Shown here: positions 1 to 10,353 of the stretch, one piece after another
How positions within the stretch are numbered: position 1 is the first letter of the stretch
Layout: the number at the start of each line of letters is the position of its first letter
Assembly: GCA_027924585.1 (NCBI GenBank)
Contig: BSBM01000994.1
Location: 7,881,001 to 7,945,000 of the forward strand
Direction: 5' to 3'
Length of the DNA: 64,000 bases
DNA from: Larix kaempferi
Lineage: Eukaryota; Streptophyta; Pinopsida; Pinales; Pinaceae
Made by a program: the position numbers and the translations under genes
The notes under the pieces: model-generated
The model's database searches: none
Seen by the model: the letters and a program-made list of their open reading frames with translations, nothing else
Told to the model about the DNA's origin: nothing

Positions 1-1626
1 TCCTCACTGTCATCATCAGAAACTGAAGTTGGAAACCTGTCAAGGAAGTTGGAAGAAGAAGAAGAAGGCACAAACGCCGAATCAGGCTCGCAGGACAAAG
101 ATGGCACACTCGCCGAGTTAGGCTCGCAGGCCAAGATATTTTCATCAAATTTAACATCTCTTCTAATGATTATAGCATGAGAATGTGGTTGAAGAAGTCT
201 ATAACCTTTTACATCTTCAGAATATCCAACAAATATGCACTTTTCACTTTTAGGTTGCAATGCTTTCCGTTCTTCATCCGGAATGTGAGCCCATGCTTCA
301 CTACCAAACACACGAAAGTGACTTACATCAGGTTTAATTTTACTCCATGCTTCTTCCGGTGTTATACCTTGTAATGCTTTTGTGGGGGTGCGATTAACTA
401 TGTAATTTGCACAATTTATGGCTTCAGCCCAAAATTGAAGACTTAGTCCCTTAGATTGGATCATACAATTAGCCATTTCTTTTAAAGTGCGGTTCTTCCG
501 CTCAGCTACACCATTTTGTTGTGGTGTATATGGAACAGTGTGCTGTTGTTGGATGCCTTGTTCAGTGCAGAAAGTAGTGAACTGTTTGTTAACATATTCT
601 CCTCCATTGTCAGATCTTAACTTAATAATTTGATGACCAGATTGTTTTTCAACAAGGGCCTTGTAGGCCAAGAACATGTTAAATACTTCGCTCTTAAGTT
701 TTAGGAAATAAACCCAAGTGCGTCTGGTGTAATCATCAATGAAAGTTAAGAAATATTTGAAACCAGAAAAGGAAGCAGATGGAAGAGGACCACACAAGTC
801 ACTATGCACAAGCTCCAAGGGAACCGAGGCGTGCCAAGAGGCACGTTTGTCAAAACTGTCCCGATGATGTTTTCCGAGTACACAACCGGAACAAACACCA
901 TCTCTGCAAGATACCATCGGAAGACCTGTCACCATATTTTCTTTACATAGTTGTTGCAATGAGCGATAATTTAAGTGACCAAATCGCTCATGCCAAAGTT
1001 TGCTCAAGTTATCACTATGAGCAACAAAAACTGAAGGGAAAGGTGATGACCCAAAGTTGTTAAACTTGTACAACCTGGTAATATCATCAACAATTCCGGT
1101 AGCTAGAACCTGTTGAGGATCTTTAAAATCCTTGATTACAACTTGGTGAGGTGTAAAGGTCACAGTTTTACCTTCACCAGAATGAGTGATCTGATAGACT
1201 GATAACAAATTGCAGGAAATTCTTGGAACACATAGTACATCACTAAAATGACCATTATCTACTGGAACTGTTCCAGCTCCTACAACACTTAGAGATCTAT
1301 CATCACCAACAAATATTTGTTTGGTGTTACATTCATGCATAGTAGAAAAGATGGCTTGATCCTTAGCCATATGATAAGATGCTCCAGAATCAATGAGCCA
1401 TTCATTTGAAGTAGAAGAAGAAGATGCATTATAAGAATAACCAGAAGCACAAAGTGCATGTCCATGAGAGGTAGATTCTGATGGCGAATCTAGGCTGATG
1501 TGGTGCTTCTTCATTGCTGCTTCCAAGGCTGCCATCTTCTTGAAACACTTTGATTCATCATGATTATCTTTCCCGCAATAGTTGCAATGCCGCTCAATCT
1601 TCTTGCCTTTTGGCTTGGATCCTTTG
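1..1626 (-). CDS. pol: E0 pol fragment: zinc knuckle, aspartic protease, integrase (partial)
   Basis: The minus-strand frame stays open from about 1624 to position 1 and continues outside the window. In order I read a CCHC knuckle (CNYCGKDNHDESKC, near 1560-1600), a protease active site (WLIDSGASYHM, near 1370-1395) and an integrase zinc-binding region (WHERFGHLN ... CSGC). The integrase core has HSDLCGP, LRSDNGGEY and GVAERKNR, so the D, D and E catalytic residues are all present. The last readable part is the integrase tail (IFVGYSEDVKGYR). The frame is +1 relative to gag; the two would join if the 7-A run at 1630-1636 had 6 A's. That fits either a recent indel or a sequencing error. RT and RNase H should follow beyond the left edge. 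Confidence 0.88.
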
Positions 1627-2361
1627 TCATTTTTTTAAAGAAGGAGCTGACTGAGAGGGTTTGGGACCCTTGTTTGACTTATTATTGCGAAAATTTTGTT
1701 TCTTAGGAGGCTTGGACTTTTCTTTCTGTTGGGACAATAAGGCTTTCCCAGATATATCTGCATTGTTGATTATTCCAAGGTGAATGAGTTTATCTTGTTC
1801 TCTAATCAAGGAATCACAAAAGGATTCAAGACTAGGCTCTTGATAGCTAGCTGCATTCAAGGATGCTTTCATGGAGTAAAATGTAGATACAAAAACAGAA
1901 TATGCAGGTCCAAGTTTGGAAAGAATATGATAAATGCACTGTTTGTCTTCCCTCTCAATCTTACATTCTGCACATAAAAGCTTGAGAGTTTTGTACTTAG
2001 ATAAATAATCTTGAATGCATGAAAAGTCACTTGGATTTAAAGAAATCAACTCATTTTCGAGTTGGTGACCTCGAATTTCATTGTGTTTACCAAACACAGT
2101 TTCCAACTTGTCCCAAGCAGTATTAGGTTCATCAATTCCAGATATGTGGAATCGCAAATCAGTAGAGATTGACATCCCAATCAATACACGAGCTTCATCA
2201 CATCTATTTGCCCATTTTATTTTCTTATCATCATCAGTGGGTTCTTTTTCTTTCCCTGTGGTAATTCTGAAAAGTCCCCTACTTCGTAGAACATCCTCCA
2301 TACGAGATTTCCATGAGAAATAGTTAGAACTGTTAAGTAGAATATCACAATGGGCGGCCAT
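1627..2361 (-). CDS. gag: E0 gag, copia type
   Basis: This 244-residue frame begins with ATG and MAAHCDILLNSSNYFSWKSR, the usual start of plant copia Gag (UBN2/gag-pre domain: substrate strand, then W..R...L). It contains WDKLETVFG and LSKLGPAYSVFVST, standard parts of that capsid domain, and ends in a basic Lys/Asn/Ser-rich tail. The stop at 1627-1629 arises from a 7-A homopolymer; one A fewer would fuse the tail to the CCHC knuckle just downstream. Gag packages the element RNA in cytoplasmic virus-like particles. Copia elements usually encode Gag-Pol as one frame, so this stop is probably a defect rather than programmed. Confidence 0.88.
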   Translation of the reverse strand: MAAHCDILLNSSNYFSWKSRMEDVLRSRGLFRITTGKEKEPTDDDKKIKWANRCDEARVLIGMSISTDLRFHISGIDEPNTAWDKLETVFGKHNEIRGHQLENELISLNPSDFSCIQDYLSKYKTLKLLCAECKIEREDKQCIYHILSKLGPAYSVFVSTFYSMKASLNAASYQEPSLESFCDSLIREQDKLIHLGIINNADISGKALLSQQKEKSKPPKKQNFRNNKSNKGPKPSQSAPSLKK

Positions 2362-2797
2362 ATTTGTAAAGTAATGGTTGTAAAAGCAGAAACCAATAGT
2401 CTAGATGTGAAGAGCTTGAAAAAATAGGCGGTTTCAAAAAAAACGGCACTGAAAACTGACTCTGTATGATGAAGTTATGCTTGAACAAAGAAACTGTTGA
2501 AGACGTCCCCAATAGTGACGTGGCAGCTAGAGAATGTCCAGCAAAAAAAAGAACCCCCCTCTTCCCAAGATGAACCTTTTGACAATCACTTTAAAAAAGT
2601 TGCTTTAAGTGAATCACTTTTGTAAAATAAGTGATTTCACTTTTACAATGATATTACTTTTTAAATAGTGCAACAATAAATAAAAAACTTAAGTGACTCA
2701 CTTGTATTTTATTTTTTATTATTTAAGTGAGATGCACTTTTACAATAAAGTAACTTGAAAATAGAAATTACATGCACTTTTCCTTTTAAAAGTAACT

Positions 2798-2872
2798 TCC
2801 TAAGACTTGAACTCAAGACCTATTAAGGAATAAAGCAACATTGAACCAAGTGAGCTAGATTAAAAGGTATGT
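2798..2872 (-). repeat. tRNA-like Pol III promoter remnant (possible SINE head)
   Basis: Inside the E0 leader the minus strand reads TAGCTCACTTGGTTCAA, close to a tRNA A box with D-loop, and about 35 nt later GAGTTCAAGTC, close to a B box. The spacing suits a tRNA-derived head. No complete acceptor stem and no flanking duplication could be found, so it is either a degraded SINE or a chance tRNA-like segment. A T-run lies at about 2899-2920. Confidence 0.35.
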
Positions 2873-3047
2873 AAAATATGGGAATGAGGAAGGGGGCCTT
2901 TTTTTTTTTTTTTTTTTTACTCTTCTTGCTCGGTTTGCGTGCTTGCCCTTTTTCCTGCAAAACAGACCACAAAACGAAACAAAAAAACTTTTCCACACTT
3001 GTGGAGTTAGATCTTGTTAGCTTGCCCGAAAAGTCTACGTTTTCTCT

Positions 3048-3190
3048 CTGTTTCTGATTTGCCGAGATCGCGCAAAGGTGCACGGCAAAGAGCATACGCA
3101 GCCGAGAAAAACCCTTTCCCTTTCTGTTTCTGATTTGCCGAGATCGCTCAGGGTGCACGGCAAAGAGCATACGCAGACGGGAAAGCAACA
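3048..3190. repeat. 76-bp tandem duplication in E0 leader
   Basis: Two adjacent copies (3048-3123 and 3124-about 3190) share ctgtttctgatttgccgag and then tgcacggcaaagagcatacg. The copies differ at few positions. They lie in the untranslated leader between PBS and gag. Confidence 0.8.
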
Positions 3191-3505
3191 ATCCGAACCC
3201 AAAAAAAATGTAACAGTAAAAAAAATGAAATATGAGATTTTTTTTCTTATTAAAAAACGAAATAAAAAAAATGCGTCACTATAACATTATACCTTCAGAT
3301 CTAATGAAATACGCGTTTCTGGAGCAACCGGGAACCGTTTTCGATCAAACGAAAACTATTTCCCAATGGAAACGACGCTCCGGACGCAATGGAACACCTC
3401 CCACAGCCCAGAAATGCACAGAAATACCAAAACTAGAAACCCTTTCGAGTTTCGGCAACAACAGTTCAAGATCTAGATCATAACCGGAAGCCGCACTTCA
3501 TAAAA

Positions 3506-3517
3506 GCTATGATACCA
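3506..3517 (-). other. E0 primer-binding site (initiator tRNA-Met type)
   Basis: The minus strand reads TGGTATCATAGC, one mismatch from the common plant copia PBS TGGTATCAGAGC. It directly follows the ...AACA end of the LTR. Confidence 0.85.
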
Positions 3518-3975
3518 TGTTCGAGTACACAGGGTACTACCAAAGGACCGAACACCAAGAGCAACCACTTCACACAAACAGATCACAGATCAACACACCG
3601 ATGTTTTGACGTGGTTTAAACCCTCTTGAGGGAAACACTCCATGGCCCCAGCCAAATAGCTTCTACGGGACAATTTATTATGCAAAGAAAGAAAGTTACA
3701 AATGAGCTTCTCATAATCGATCAACTAAACAATGACCCTCCATGCTCTTTAAATAGAGATCATGGACCAATCGGGTGTTAAGCCACGGATCAAGGTTAGG
3801 TTTGATCTAAGAGAAGTTGAGCCGTCGGATCACTCTATGTCGGAAACATATCGTGACCGTCGGATTAAGTATTTACAAATGCATACTAATGCATACTAAA
3901 GAAACACACTATCCCTAACGGATATATTACATAAGTTGATCTTAACTAACTCCTAAGTGTCTAAATATCCTAACA
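3518..3975 (-). repeat. E0 5' LTR (458 bp)
   Basis: On the minus strand the LTR starts TGTTAGGATATTTAG and ends ACTCGAACA, directly before the PBS. A TATA-like CTATTTAAAG (plus 3748-3757) marks the likely promoter. The leader of E0 RNA would start downstream of it. Confidence 0.85.
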
Positions 3976-4734
3976 TAAGACACATGGCTAAGTGAGGTAA
4001 TTATATTTAAATATTTAGAAAATTAGGTATTTTTGCATGAAACGACATGTGTCGTAGAGAATTTTCCTATTTAAGGAAGGCAAGAGGAAAGGGGAGGGGA
4101 CACCCTACTATTGGATGGTCACTGAATGGTGAAGAGACATTGATTTTCTTCTATTGTGAGTTTGGGAAGGGATCTTGGTGGGGGGGACGCCCACTTCTGG
4201 ATCCATGGTTTTGTGTGTGAGCTCTATGGCCCCATTGCTCAAGGGTTCGGGAAGAAGAAGAGTATTCTCGGAATTGGTAGGGATTTCAACCGAGTGGTCA
4301 GTTGGATATTGGCATTCGGACATTGGATCGCAGCAACAAGGTATCTTCTACAACTCCTCGACAAGTGGATTCATCCACAACCATCGGAAACAGATTCGAT
4401 ATTTGGTTTATGAATATTTATTTTGTTTTAAATTTTAGTATATTGAAAATGTGTAATGACTCATATGAGGCATGGTTAGGCCTGAATCTTATTGTTGTTT
4501 TTGTACTTTAAGATATCCCTTACGAATTCAACCGCCAATGTCGAACCTCGTAAGAGAGAAAGAGCTAATCATCACTAGTTTATATTACAAGTTCATAGCA
4601 ACCAATTGATTCACCCATGCACAAAGGCTTCATGATTGAATTTATGAAAATATAGACCTAATAAATGCAATTACATTTATAAATTATGAACGTTTTCATT
4701 TAGTTTATGGTTTCATTTGTATTTGCAAAAGTGA
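3976..4734. other. Unassigned intergenic/repeat-like sequence
   Basis: No gene recognised. A TATA-like ctatttaagg at about 4068 is followed by a purine-rich stretch and by ggtatcttctacaactcc near 4340, which looks like LTR leader sequence. No second copy in the window and no clear ends. The short open frames at 4156-4511 overlap in several frames and resemble no family I know. Confidence 0.4.
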
Positions 4735-5184
4735 TTAATATTTGGGGATGACCCCACAGATGGGGGTCCCTACACCTTGGTCCAACAAGTACCCTGCTGC
4801 TAACACTAGCCCAATTGTCCTTCCTGTCACTTCTACCCTCTGACCTGGAGTACCTTGATCTGGATCCATCAAGGTGGCTCTAGAAGAAGCCCCCTGATCA
4901 ACCACTGACTCTGTCACTGAACTTTGATTCAGAATCCCTTTGAATCTATGTTGTAACCAATCTCGACGACTGTTGTCAAGTGGATTCATTGGTCTGTAAC
5001 TGGACTCCCTTTGTCGTTGAGTTTCCTCAGCTATCTCTTGAGCTAATTCCATCTCTACCATATTGCACCAACTTTGTCTCTGACTGGTTCCCTTATGATC
5101 ATCATGCTCATCCATCTGATCCGAATCCAAGGGCTCAATTCCCTGTGTCTCATCATCATCATCATGAGCATCTCGTTCATCCAT
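4735..5184 (-). CDS. Hypothetical acidic protein, probably TE-derived
   Basis: This 149-residue frame starts MDERDAHDDDDETQG. A very acidic N-terminus encoded by GAT/CAT repeats is followed by a Gln/Glu/Arg-rich stretch (AQEIAEETQRQRESS) and a Pro/Gly-rich end. The frame is open about 60 nt upstream of the ATG with similar acidic sequence before a stop. No catalytic motif is visible. It lies on the same strand as the LTR/PBS pair at 7090-8299 and could be internal sequence of that element, but this is inference. I do not recognise the family. Confidence 0.3.
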   Translation of the reverse strand: MDERDAHDDDDETQGIEPLDSDQMDEHDDHKGTSQRQSWCNMVEMELAQEIAEETQRQRESSYRPMNPLDNSRRDWLQHRFKGILNQSSVTESVVDQGASSRATLMDPDQGTPGQRVEVTGRTIGLVLAAGYLLDQGVGTPICGVIPKY

Positions 5185-5901
5185 TGGATATCCAAAGTCA
5201 CTCCTTTGATCCTCATCATCATGGTGAGAATCTCGCTCACTGATCTACTGACTGGACTCACACCTCCTAGCATCATCCCTGATGTGAGCATCTCACTCTC
5301 TATCCCCCTTTGACTCTAAGGAAGATGCACTCAACCAACCTGATGTTCCAGATGTGGTTTGTCCCTAAATCAAGTACTCACTGTCTATCATGTGACCCAT
5401 GAAGACTAGATCAACTCCCATAGAATAGGTGAAGATGATATCCCTATGGAACACAACTGAATAATTGACAACATTCCAAAGCTGCCACTGAGAATATACT
5501 ACCTCTCATTCCTATAATGAACAGCAGTCCTGATACCTCCAGGAGCTCTCCAAGGTCAAGTAGAAAACGAAATCTACCCACTCATGTGACCAAGTGATCA
5601 GTCCCCTACACATCTCGACTCATCTGCATAGGTGTGTGCTCAAGGATGAGGAATGCATATCGCATCCCAGTCATGTGACTAATATGCATGCAGTCAACCC
5701 TCCATCTCTCATCAACATGGATCTATGGCTGACTAATATCATGCCCTGACTAAAATGAGGCTAATGAGAACTCCCTCTCAAACCTAGAGGTAAAATCATC
5801 CACCTCCTTCGATGCTTCCAACTGATCATCCAGCATCTCGGTCTTCATGCACATGCATCATGTAAGACCTCATGCACATGCATATCTCATGCACATATAT
5901 G
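5185..5901. other. Unassigned sequence between acidic ORF and solo LTR
   Basis: The CAT-rich start of the acidic frame continues to about 5310, then composition becomes ordinary. Repeated short catgcacatgcat strings occur at 5847-5900. No open frame or RNA gene is supported. Confidence 0.4.
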
Positions 5902-6419
5902 TGTTAGATTTTCTACTTTTAATCAATATTTATCTAGGATCTTAACTGAAAGAATAACATGCACAACATAACACAATAGACAGAAAGAATTTCCTCGAGG
6001 AAACCATAAAAGAGAAAACCCCGCAACTTCCTCAGAGATAGAATCGTCACCAATACAATATCACAAAAGTAAAAACCCCAAAACAAATATAATCTTTTGC
6101 AGCTCCTCTTATTTTCCTCTTATGTGAACTTGTTATATCTCTCACTTATGCGAACTTTTCACTTACTAGGTCGGCCGCAGTTTTAGCTGACTGGGCCGAA
6201 TTCTCTAGAAGACTCTATTAACCCTAATACAATCTGACTCTGGGGTATATTTCCCCGACTTACAATGGAGGGTTAACCTCAATGACTTTACATGACCAAA
6301 TACAATAATGACTTCTCCGACTAGAGGAATAAACATCTCCGTCGGAGGTACAAATAAAATACAATAATAACAATATAAAATATAAGTGAATATCTTCTGA
6401 AGTTACAATTATATTAACA
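5902..6419 (-). mobile_element. Solo LTR, same family as E5 (518 bp)
   Basis: TG...CA ends (tgttagattt ... atattaaca). The body aligns along its length with the E5 3' LTR at 59108-59640. Shared blocks are the gaggaaacc...agaaaacccc segment, ctaggtcggc, actgggccga and the final tatcttc...agttaca. The family reads on the minus strand. Flanks are atatg on the left and atctg on the right, a 4/5 match for a 5-bp target duplication. There is no purine-rich tract against the end, which favours a solo LTR over one end of a full element. Confidence 0.65.
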
Positions 6420-6705
6420 ATCTGCAGTAACACTCCTTCTTAGGGAGGAAAGTACTTCTGGAGAAGCATCCACCAGGATCAAACACATCATATGTTGTTG
6501 TTGCTACTCCCTCTGAACTGGAAGACTTCCCGGCTTCATTTGTTGCACTCTGATATGTAGATCTACGCTCCTCTATCAGTGTCATCTTGAGAGAAGCATC
6601 ATTCTCTCCCTCTGTCACTAATACTGAAACTATATCCAAGGTCTCCCTAGACCCACATACAGGATTTCCCAACAACCTGTACTCTACTCTCAAGCTAGTG
6701 GCCAC
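6420..6705 (-). pseudogene. ORF fragment cut by solo LTR, unknown function
   Basis: A minus-strand frame of about 95 residues runs into the solo LTR and stops there. It reads LRVEYRLLGNPVCGSRETLDIVS at its start, written here only to fix the frame. No ATG is present; a tttcaatgcag that could be a splice acceptor lies just upstream. Composition is protein-like but I recognise no domain. It follows the PBS at 7090-7101 on the same strand, so it may be the first coding part of that element. Confidence 0.3.
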
Positions 6706-6779
6706 AATCTCTGCATTGAAAAATACACAAAGTGATACAAGAACCTCTCTTGATCACAAATCTAGCCTCCCCTTGCACA

Positions 6780-7050
6780 GATATGATATATCTATCTCAT
6801 ATCTATCCACCTAGGTCATAGATCTAATAGATCTGACCTCTATACCAAAAGATCTAATAGATTCAACCTCTACAACCACAGATCTAAGATCTGCTCTTCA
6901 TATCTGGTAAATATGGTATCTAGCTTCACTGATCTACTAGATCCTATCTCAGATCTAGTCTCCAACTTCTCAGATTTGTTAGATCTGACCTCTATTGTCA
7001 CATATATGAACCCTACACTTCAGATCCGGTAGATCTGGTATCCCTCTCCA
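6780..7050. repeat. AGATCT-rich segment
   Basis: About eight exact AGATCT palindromes occur in roughly 230 bp, often as pairs such as agatctaatagatctg, with further GATC half-sites. The segment lies in the leader between the PBS (7090-7101) and the ORF fragment at 6420-6705. It is not a strict tandem repeat. Confidence 0.6.
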
Positions 7051-7089
7051 CATATCTGAGTGTGATTGATCTCCCTGACCCTTACTAGG

Positions 7090-7101
7090 GCTCTGATACC
7101 A
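7090..7101 (-). other. Primer-binding site (initiator tRNA-Met type)
   Basis: The minus strand reads TGGTATCAGAGC, the standard plant copia PBS, directly after the LTR end ...AATTTACA. Confidence 0.85.
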
Positions 7102-8299
7102 TGTAAATTTTAATCCAGAGATCACTAATCCCTCTGGATAGCCCTGATATCTCAAGCAGTTTGAGTCTTTGTAAATCAATAATACTCTAAGGACTTAAGA
7201 ATCAAATGCTAGATCTCTTTACCACTTAAATACTGAAATACTCAATCAATCACACACATAACAATGAATATACCCTGGAAACCCCAAACGGGGAAAATCA
7301 GCAATCTATGGGGCTTTCTACTATCTCAATCCTATAGAAATATATGAAATAAGCAAATACATACAATATTACCTCAGATGTAACACTTAATCCTGGTAGG
7401 TCAATACCCTAGATCTGCATGCATCACTTGATGCATGCACTAAGGAAATGCGCCCTAGTTTTCAATCTGGATATGAGTCTTTATGCATATAGCTCTTATT
7501 GTACTACCTCTCCCACTAGTCTGCTACGGAAGAAATCCAACTTCTCAACTAATGAAAGTGCCCTTCCTCTGCATCGAAAAGTGTGCCCTCCCTCTGGATT
7601 TCAAATGCTCGTACAAGATCAGATCTCAGAAGATATGAGATATGATCATCACGGACCTTCCTCAAACACTGAGGCAAGGCTACTCTAAAAGTATCAAACA
7701 CTCAATCAGCAGATTGAACTCTAAATGAGCTCTTCTCCCCTTTGGTAATGTGCCCCTCTCCCTCTCTGGAATTTGTCCTCCAAAATTTCTGCAAAATCCA
7801 CTCTAGTGAATTATCTCAGTCCACAGATCTGGGTTCCAAGTGCCTCTGGACTAGTGGTGTCTAATCCAGCTAAGATCACACCCACGTCCCTCATGTAGAA
7901 GCTTCTCTCTATCTCATAAATTCGCCCTGCATGCACTTATGCGCCCTCCTCACTTCTGATAGATCTCTCTCAAATAAGTCAACTAGAGTGCCTCGTCTAT
8001 GGACCTCCTGCCTCTATAAATAATCTCACCGATCAATTAGGTTTGCCAAAAACCTAATATATGTGCATGCAAAAAGTCACTTTTGCATGCATCTTTTAAT
8101 TACTAACTGGCCATGCAAATCTCATGCAAGCAAGAGGCAAGACTCCCCGGAAGGACCGCATGCAATCACCAATGGACTCGTGCTACTTAGTAGATTGTAT
8201 CTCACCCTCTACTCCACATTGATGCCTATACTGCTAATGTACCTCCATGCAAGGCATCTGAATCATGGAGGACATCCCGAGATACCACAAAATCTAACA
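7102..8299 (-). repeat. E6 5' LTR (1198 bp), rest of element not identified
   Basis: The minus strand starts TGTTAGATTTTGTGG and ends AAATTTACA against a perfect PBS, so this is a 5' LTR rather than a solo LTR. The block ccctggaaaccccaaacggg near 7272 resembles R/U5 sequences of the other copia LTRs here. No matching 3' LTR is visible between 3976 and 7089; it may be deleted or too diverged. It abuts the decayed Y LTR at 8300. Confidence 0.7.
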
Positions 8300-9010
8300 C
8301 TTATCAAGATCTTATTAAGCAATGTGAGGTTTATATGTTGTTAATTATTGTCAAATAAAAATATATCACATAAGCATTTTGGACTTTAATAAATCAACTC
8401 AATGATTATCGTTGACCGAATTTATTGAAATTTTATTGGTCTTTAAATTCCAAGTCATTAATGATATTCTTTCTTATGAGGCTCATTTAAGAACCCAAAT
8501 TTACTCTAATGTAGGTCGGTGTCTTCTTGTCTTGTGTTCCTTTGTTGTTTTACTTCTGAATATGTCAATTTTTCACTTGTCATCTTCGTAAGAGTTGTTG
8601 CATATTTTTTTTTATTTCATAGTAAAATGCACTTTTTATCAATTATTTGTCTAAAGGATCACCTTAATCAAGGAACTCATAGCTATTTTTCTACAATTAT
8701 AAAAAACAAATTAAGGCTAATTGTAGCATGTTGCAATAGCTCTATTTTGTCCTAATTATTTATAGAAAACAACCCTCTTAAATTGATGCTTTGACTCCAT
8801 TTTCCCTAGATTGGATAGGCACTAGTCTCAATCCACCCATCCATCTATTTCTAGAGTTTATCATATAATTTCCTAGAGAAACCTCCGTGTGCCAAAGGAC
8901 AGAGAGACGGAGATATTGTGGTGATAGGGGGTAGGCCTTCTTTATTACCCCTAGGGTTACACTTGTGTTTTAGGTTTTTACCACTTGAATTGCAAGTTTG
9001 GGAGGTAACA
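8300..9010 (+). repeat. Y 5' LTR (left end missing)
   Basis: This segment aligns with 45236-45799. Shared landmarks are tgtgaggttta, tgttgttttacttctga, the block around gatgctttgactc, ggataggcactagtctca and ttacccctagggttacact. It ends gggaggtaaca at 9010 and a decayed PBS follows. The left part is cut by the E6 LTR at 8299. With the right copy it frames a 37-kb span holding all the nested elements. Confidence 0.6.
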
Positions 9011-9013
9011 TTT

Positions 9014-9031
9014 TGGCATTATTGCCAAGGA
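9014..9031 (+). other. Decayed Athila-type primer-binding site (tRNA-Asp type)
   Basis: The sequence tggcattattgccaagga differs from the Athila PBS TGGCGCCGTTGCCGGGGA only by C-to-T and G-to-A transitions (six of 18 positions). It lies 3 nt after the LTR end. The position supports a Ty3/gypsy Athila-like origin for Y. Confidence 0.55.
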
Positions 9032-9521
9032 AAAATTCCATTTCTCATTATTCAGTAGATCTTCTACATTGATTAATGAGTCATTGTACTTGAAGATCAT
9101 ATTCTCATTTGGCGACTCCATGAAAGAATAAAACCTTGTTCCCAAAACTTGTTGAAGAAATTGTTGCTTGTAGATCTGAGAGCATCCCATAAATTTCAAG
9201 GCATATTTGAAGGCTCTAAAAGCGACTCCACAAATATACAAATGAGGCATGAAGATTCTATGTTGTTCACATTTCATATCAACTACTTGTATTGAAAATT
9301 TTGGAGTAAATAAGTATAGCAGGAACCATATCTGAGATGTTATATCTTGCATTAGATTTCTCAAGTATCTCAGGATATCCAAATGAGCTCCTTGATGAAG
9401 ACTAGAGAGAGCTCATTCCAAGATTTCATGGGTATAATTATTCAACTAATCTACACATTTCAACTTTAATGAAATAATTTCAAATTGTGGTGTTGTGCAC
9501 GAGGATGTTATGATACAAATA

Positions 9522-9659
9522 AATTATTTTGACTGAGAGATGCTTCATATATTTACAAGGAAATATTTACATCCATACCCCCTTTAAGGGACTTGAACCC
9601 AGGTATCCACATTGATACAATCCCAATCACCTCACTACTTGTCGTTATACCACTCCCGT
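9522..9659 (-). mobile_element. tRNA-derived SINE (Au-like), 138 bp, with 17-bp TSD
   Basis: On the minus strand the element starts acgggagtggtataacgac and contains an A-box-like TGGTATAACGAC...GTGAGG and a perfect B box GGGTTCAAGTCCC. The body between them (tcaatgtggatacctggg) resembles plant Au SINEs. It is flanked by a perfect 17-bp duplication, atgttatgatacaaata, at 9505-9521 and 9660-9676, which proves insertion by target-primed reverse transcription. SINEs have no protein and rely on LINE reverse transcriptase. It sits in the decayed Y internal region. Confidence 0.85.
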
Positions 9660-10353
9660 ATGTTATGATACAAATATTTATAATTTCCTTGAAGAAAGAA
9701 GGAATGGTTTGGTTAGAAAATCTTGATAGAAAATAAACATCTTCCTTTGCATGTTTGATCAAGGAATTTTGCAAGCATTGGGATGTTGATTATATGTACA
9801 AAAAGATCATATTGAATATATAGATAGATTTCATGCCATATGTGATGAAAATTCCTTGGAGGACCAAACTTATTCATCATCATGTGAGCTACTTGTGCAT
9901 GATATTTCAAATCTAGGAGAAGAAAAGTGTGATGGCATTATTGAAGATCATGTTGCAACTCATCTTGAAGAGGATATTAATGATAAAAAAGTCAAATGAA
10001 GGAACTCAAGAATCCATTTAATACTCTCTTGAATACAAGGATTTGGTAATCCATTATTCTTCTCAAATTTCCGAATTTAATGATGCATTTGTTGATCATT
10101 TTGAGAGGGCTAGTTTTGTAAACAAGCCTTTTGAAGATGAAAATTTTCAATTGTCCTCAAATCTCCTTATGTGATGAAAAAGGGGGAAGCCAAGAGCATG
10201 AAAATATTGAAACTTTTTTCAAATTAATAGGCACAAATGAAATATATATCAATGTTTTCTTTATGGACATTCCATTTATAACACCGACGATGAGGGATCC
10301 AAGGCTAAATTTATTGATTTTGTTTCTTGCAGAGCTAAGCATATTGAAGGAAT

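Larger units (their letters stand above)
1..3975 (-). mobile_element. E0: Ty1/copia LTR retrotransposon, 5' part
   Basis: Read on the minus strand the order is 5' LTR (3975-3518), primer-binding site (3517-3506), a long leader, gag (2361-1627), then protease and integrase to the window edge. RT, RNase H and the 3' LTR lie outside. The LTR has TG...CA ends and the PBS abuts it. Gag and pol are open apart from one extra A at the gag/pol junction, so this looks like the youngest copia element here. No target-site duplication can be tested because the far LTR is missing; the outer 5-bp flank is taaga (3976-3980). Confidence 0.9.

Noticed and set aside
2798-2872. Functional tRNA gene
   Set aside because: A- and B-box-like strings are present but no acceptor stem pairing could be found.
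8978-9382. 134-codon minus-strand frame
   Set aside because: It spans the Y PBS and the decayed internal region on the opposite strand and has no family resemblance.
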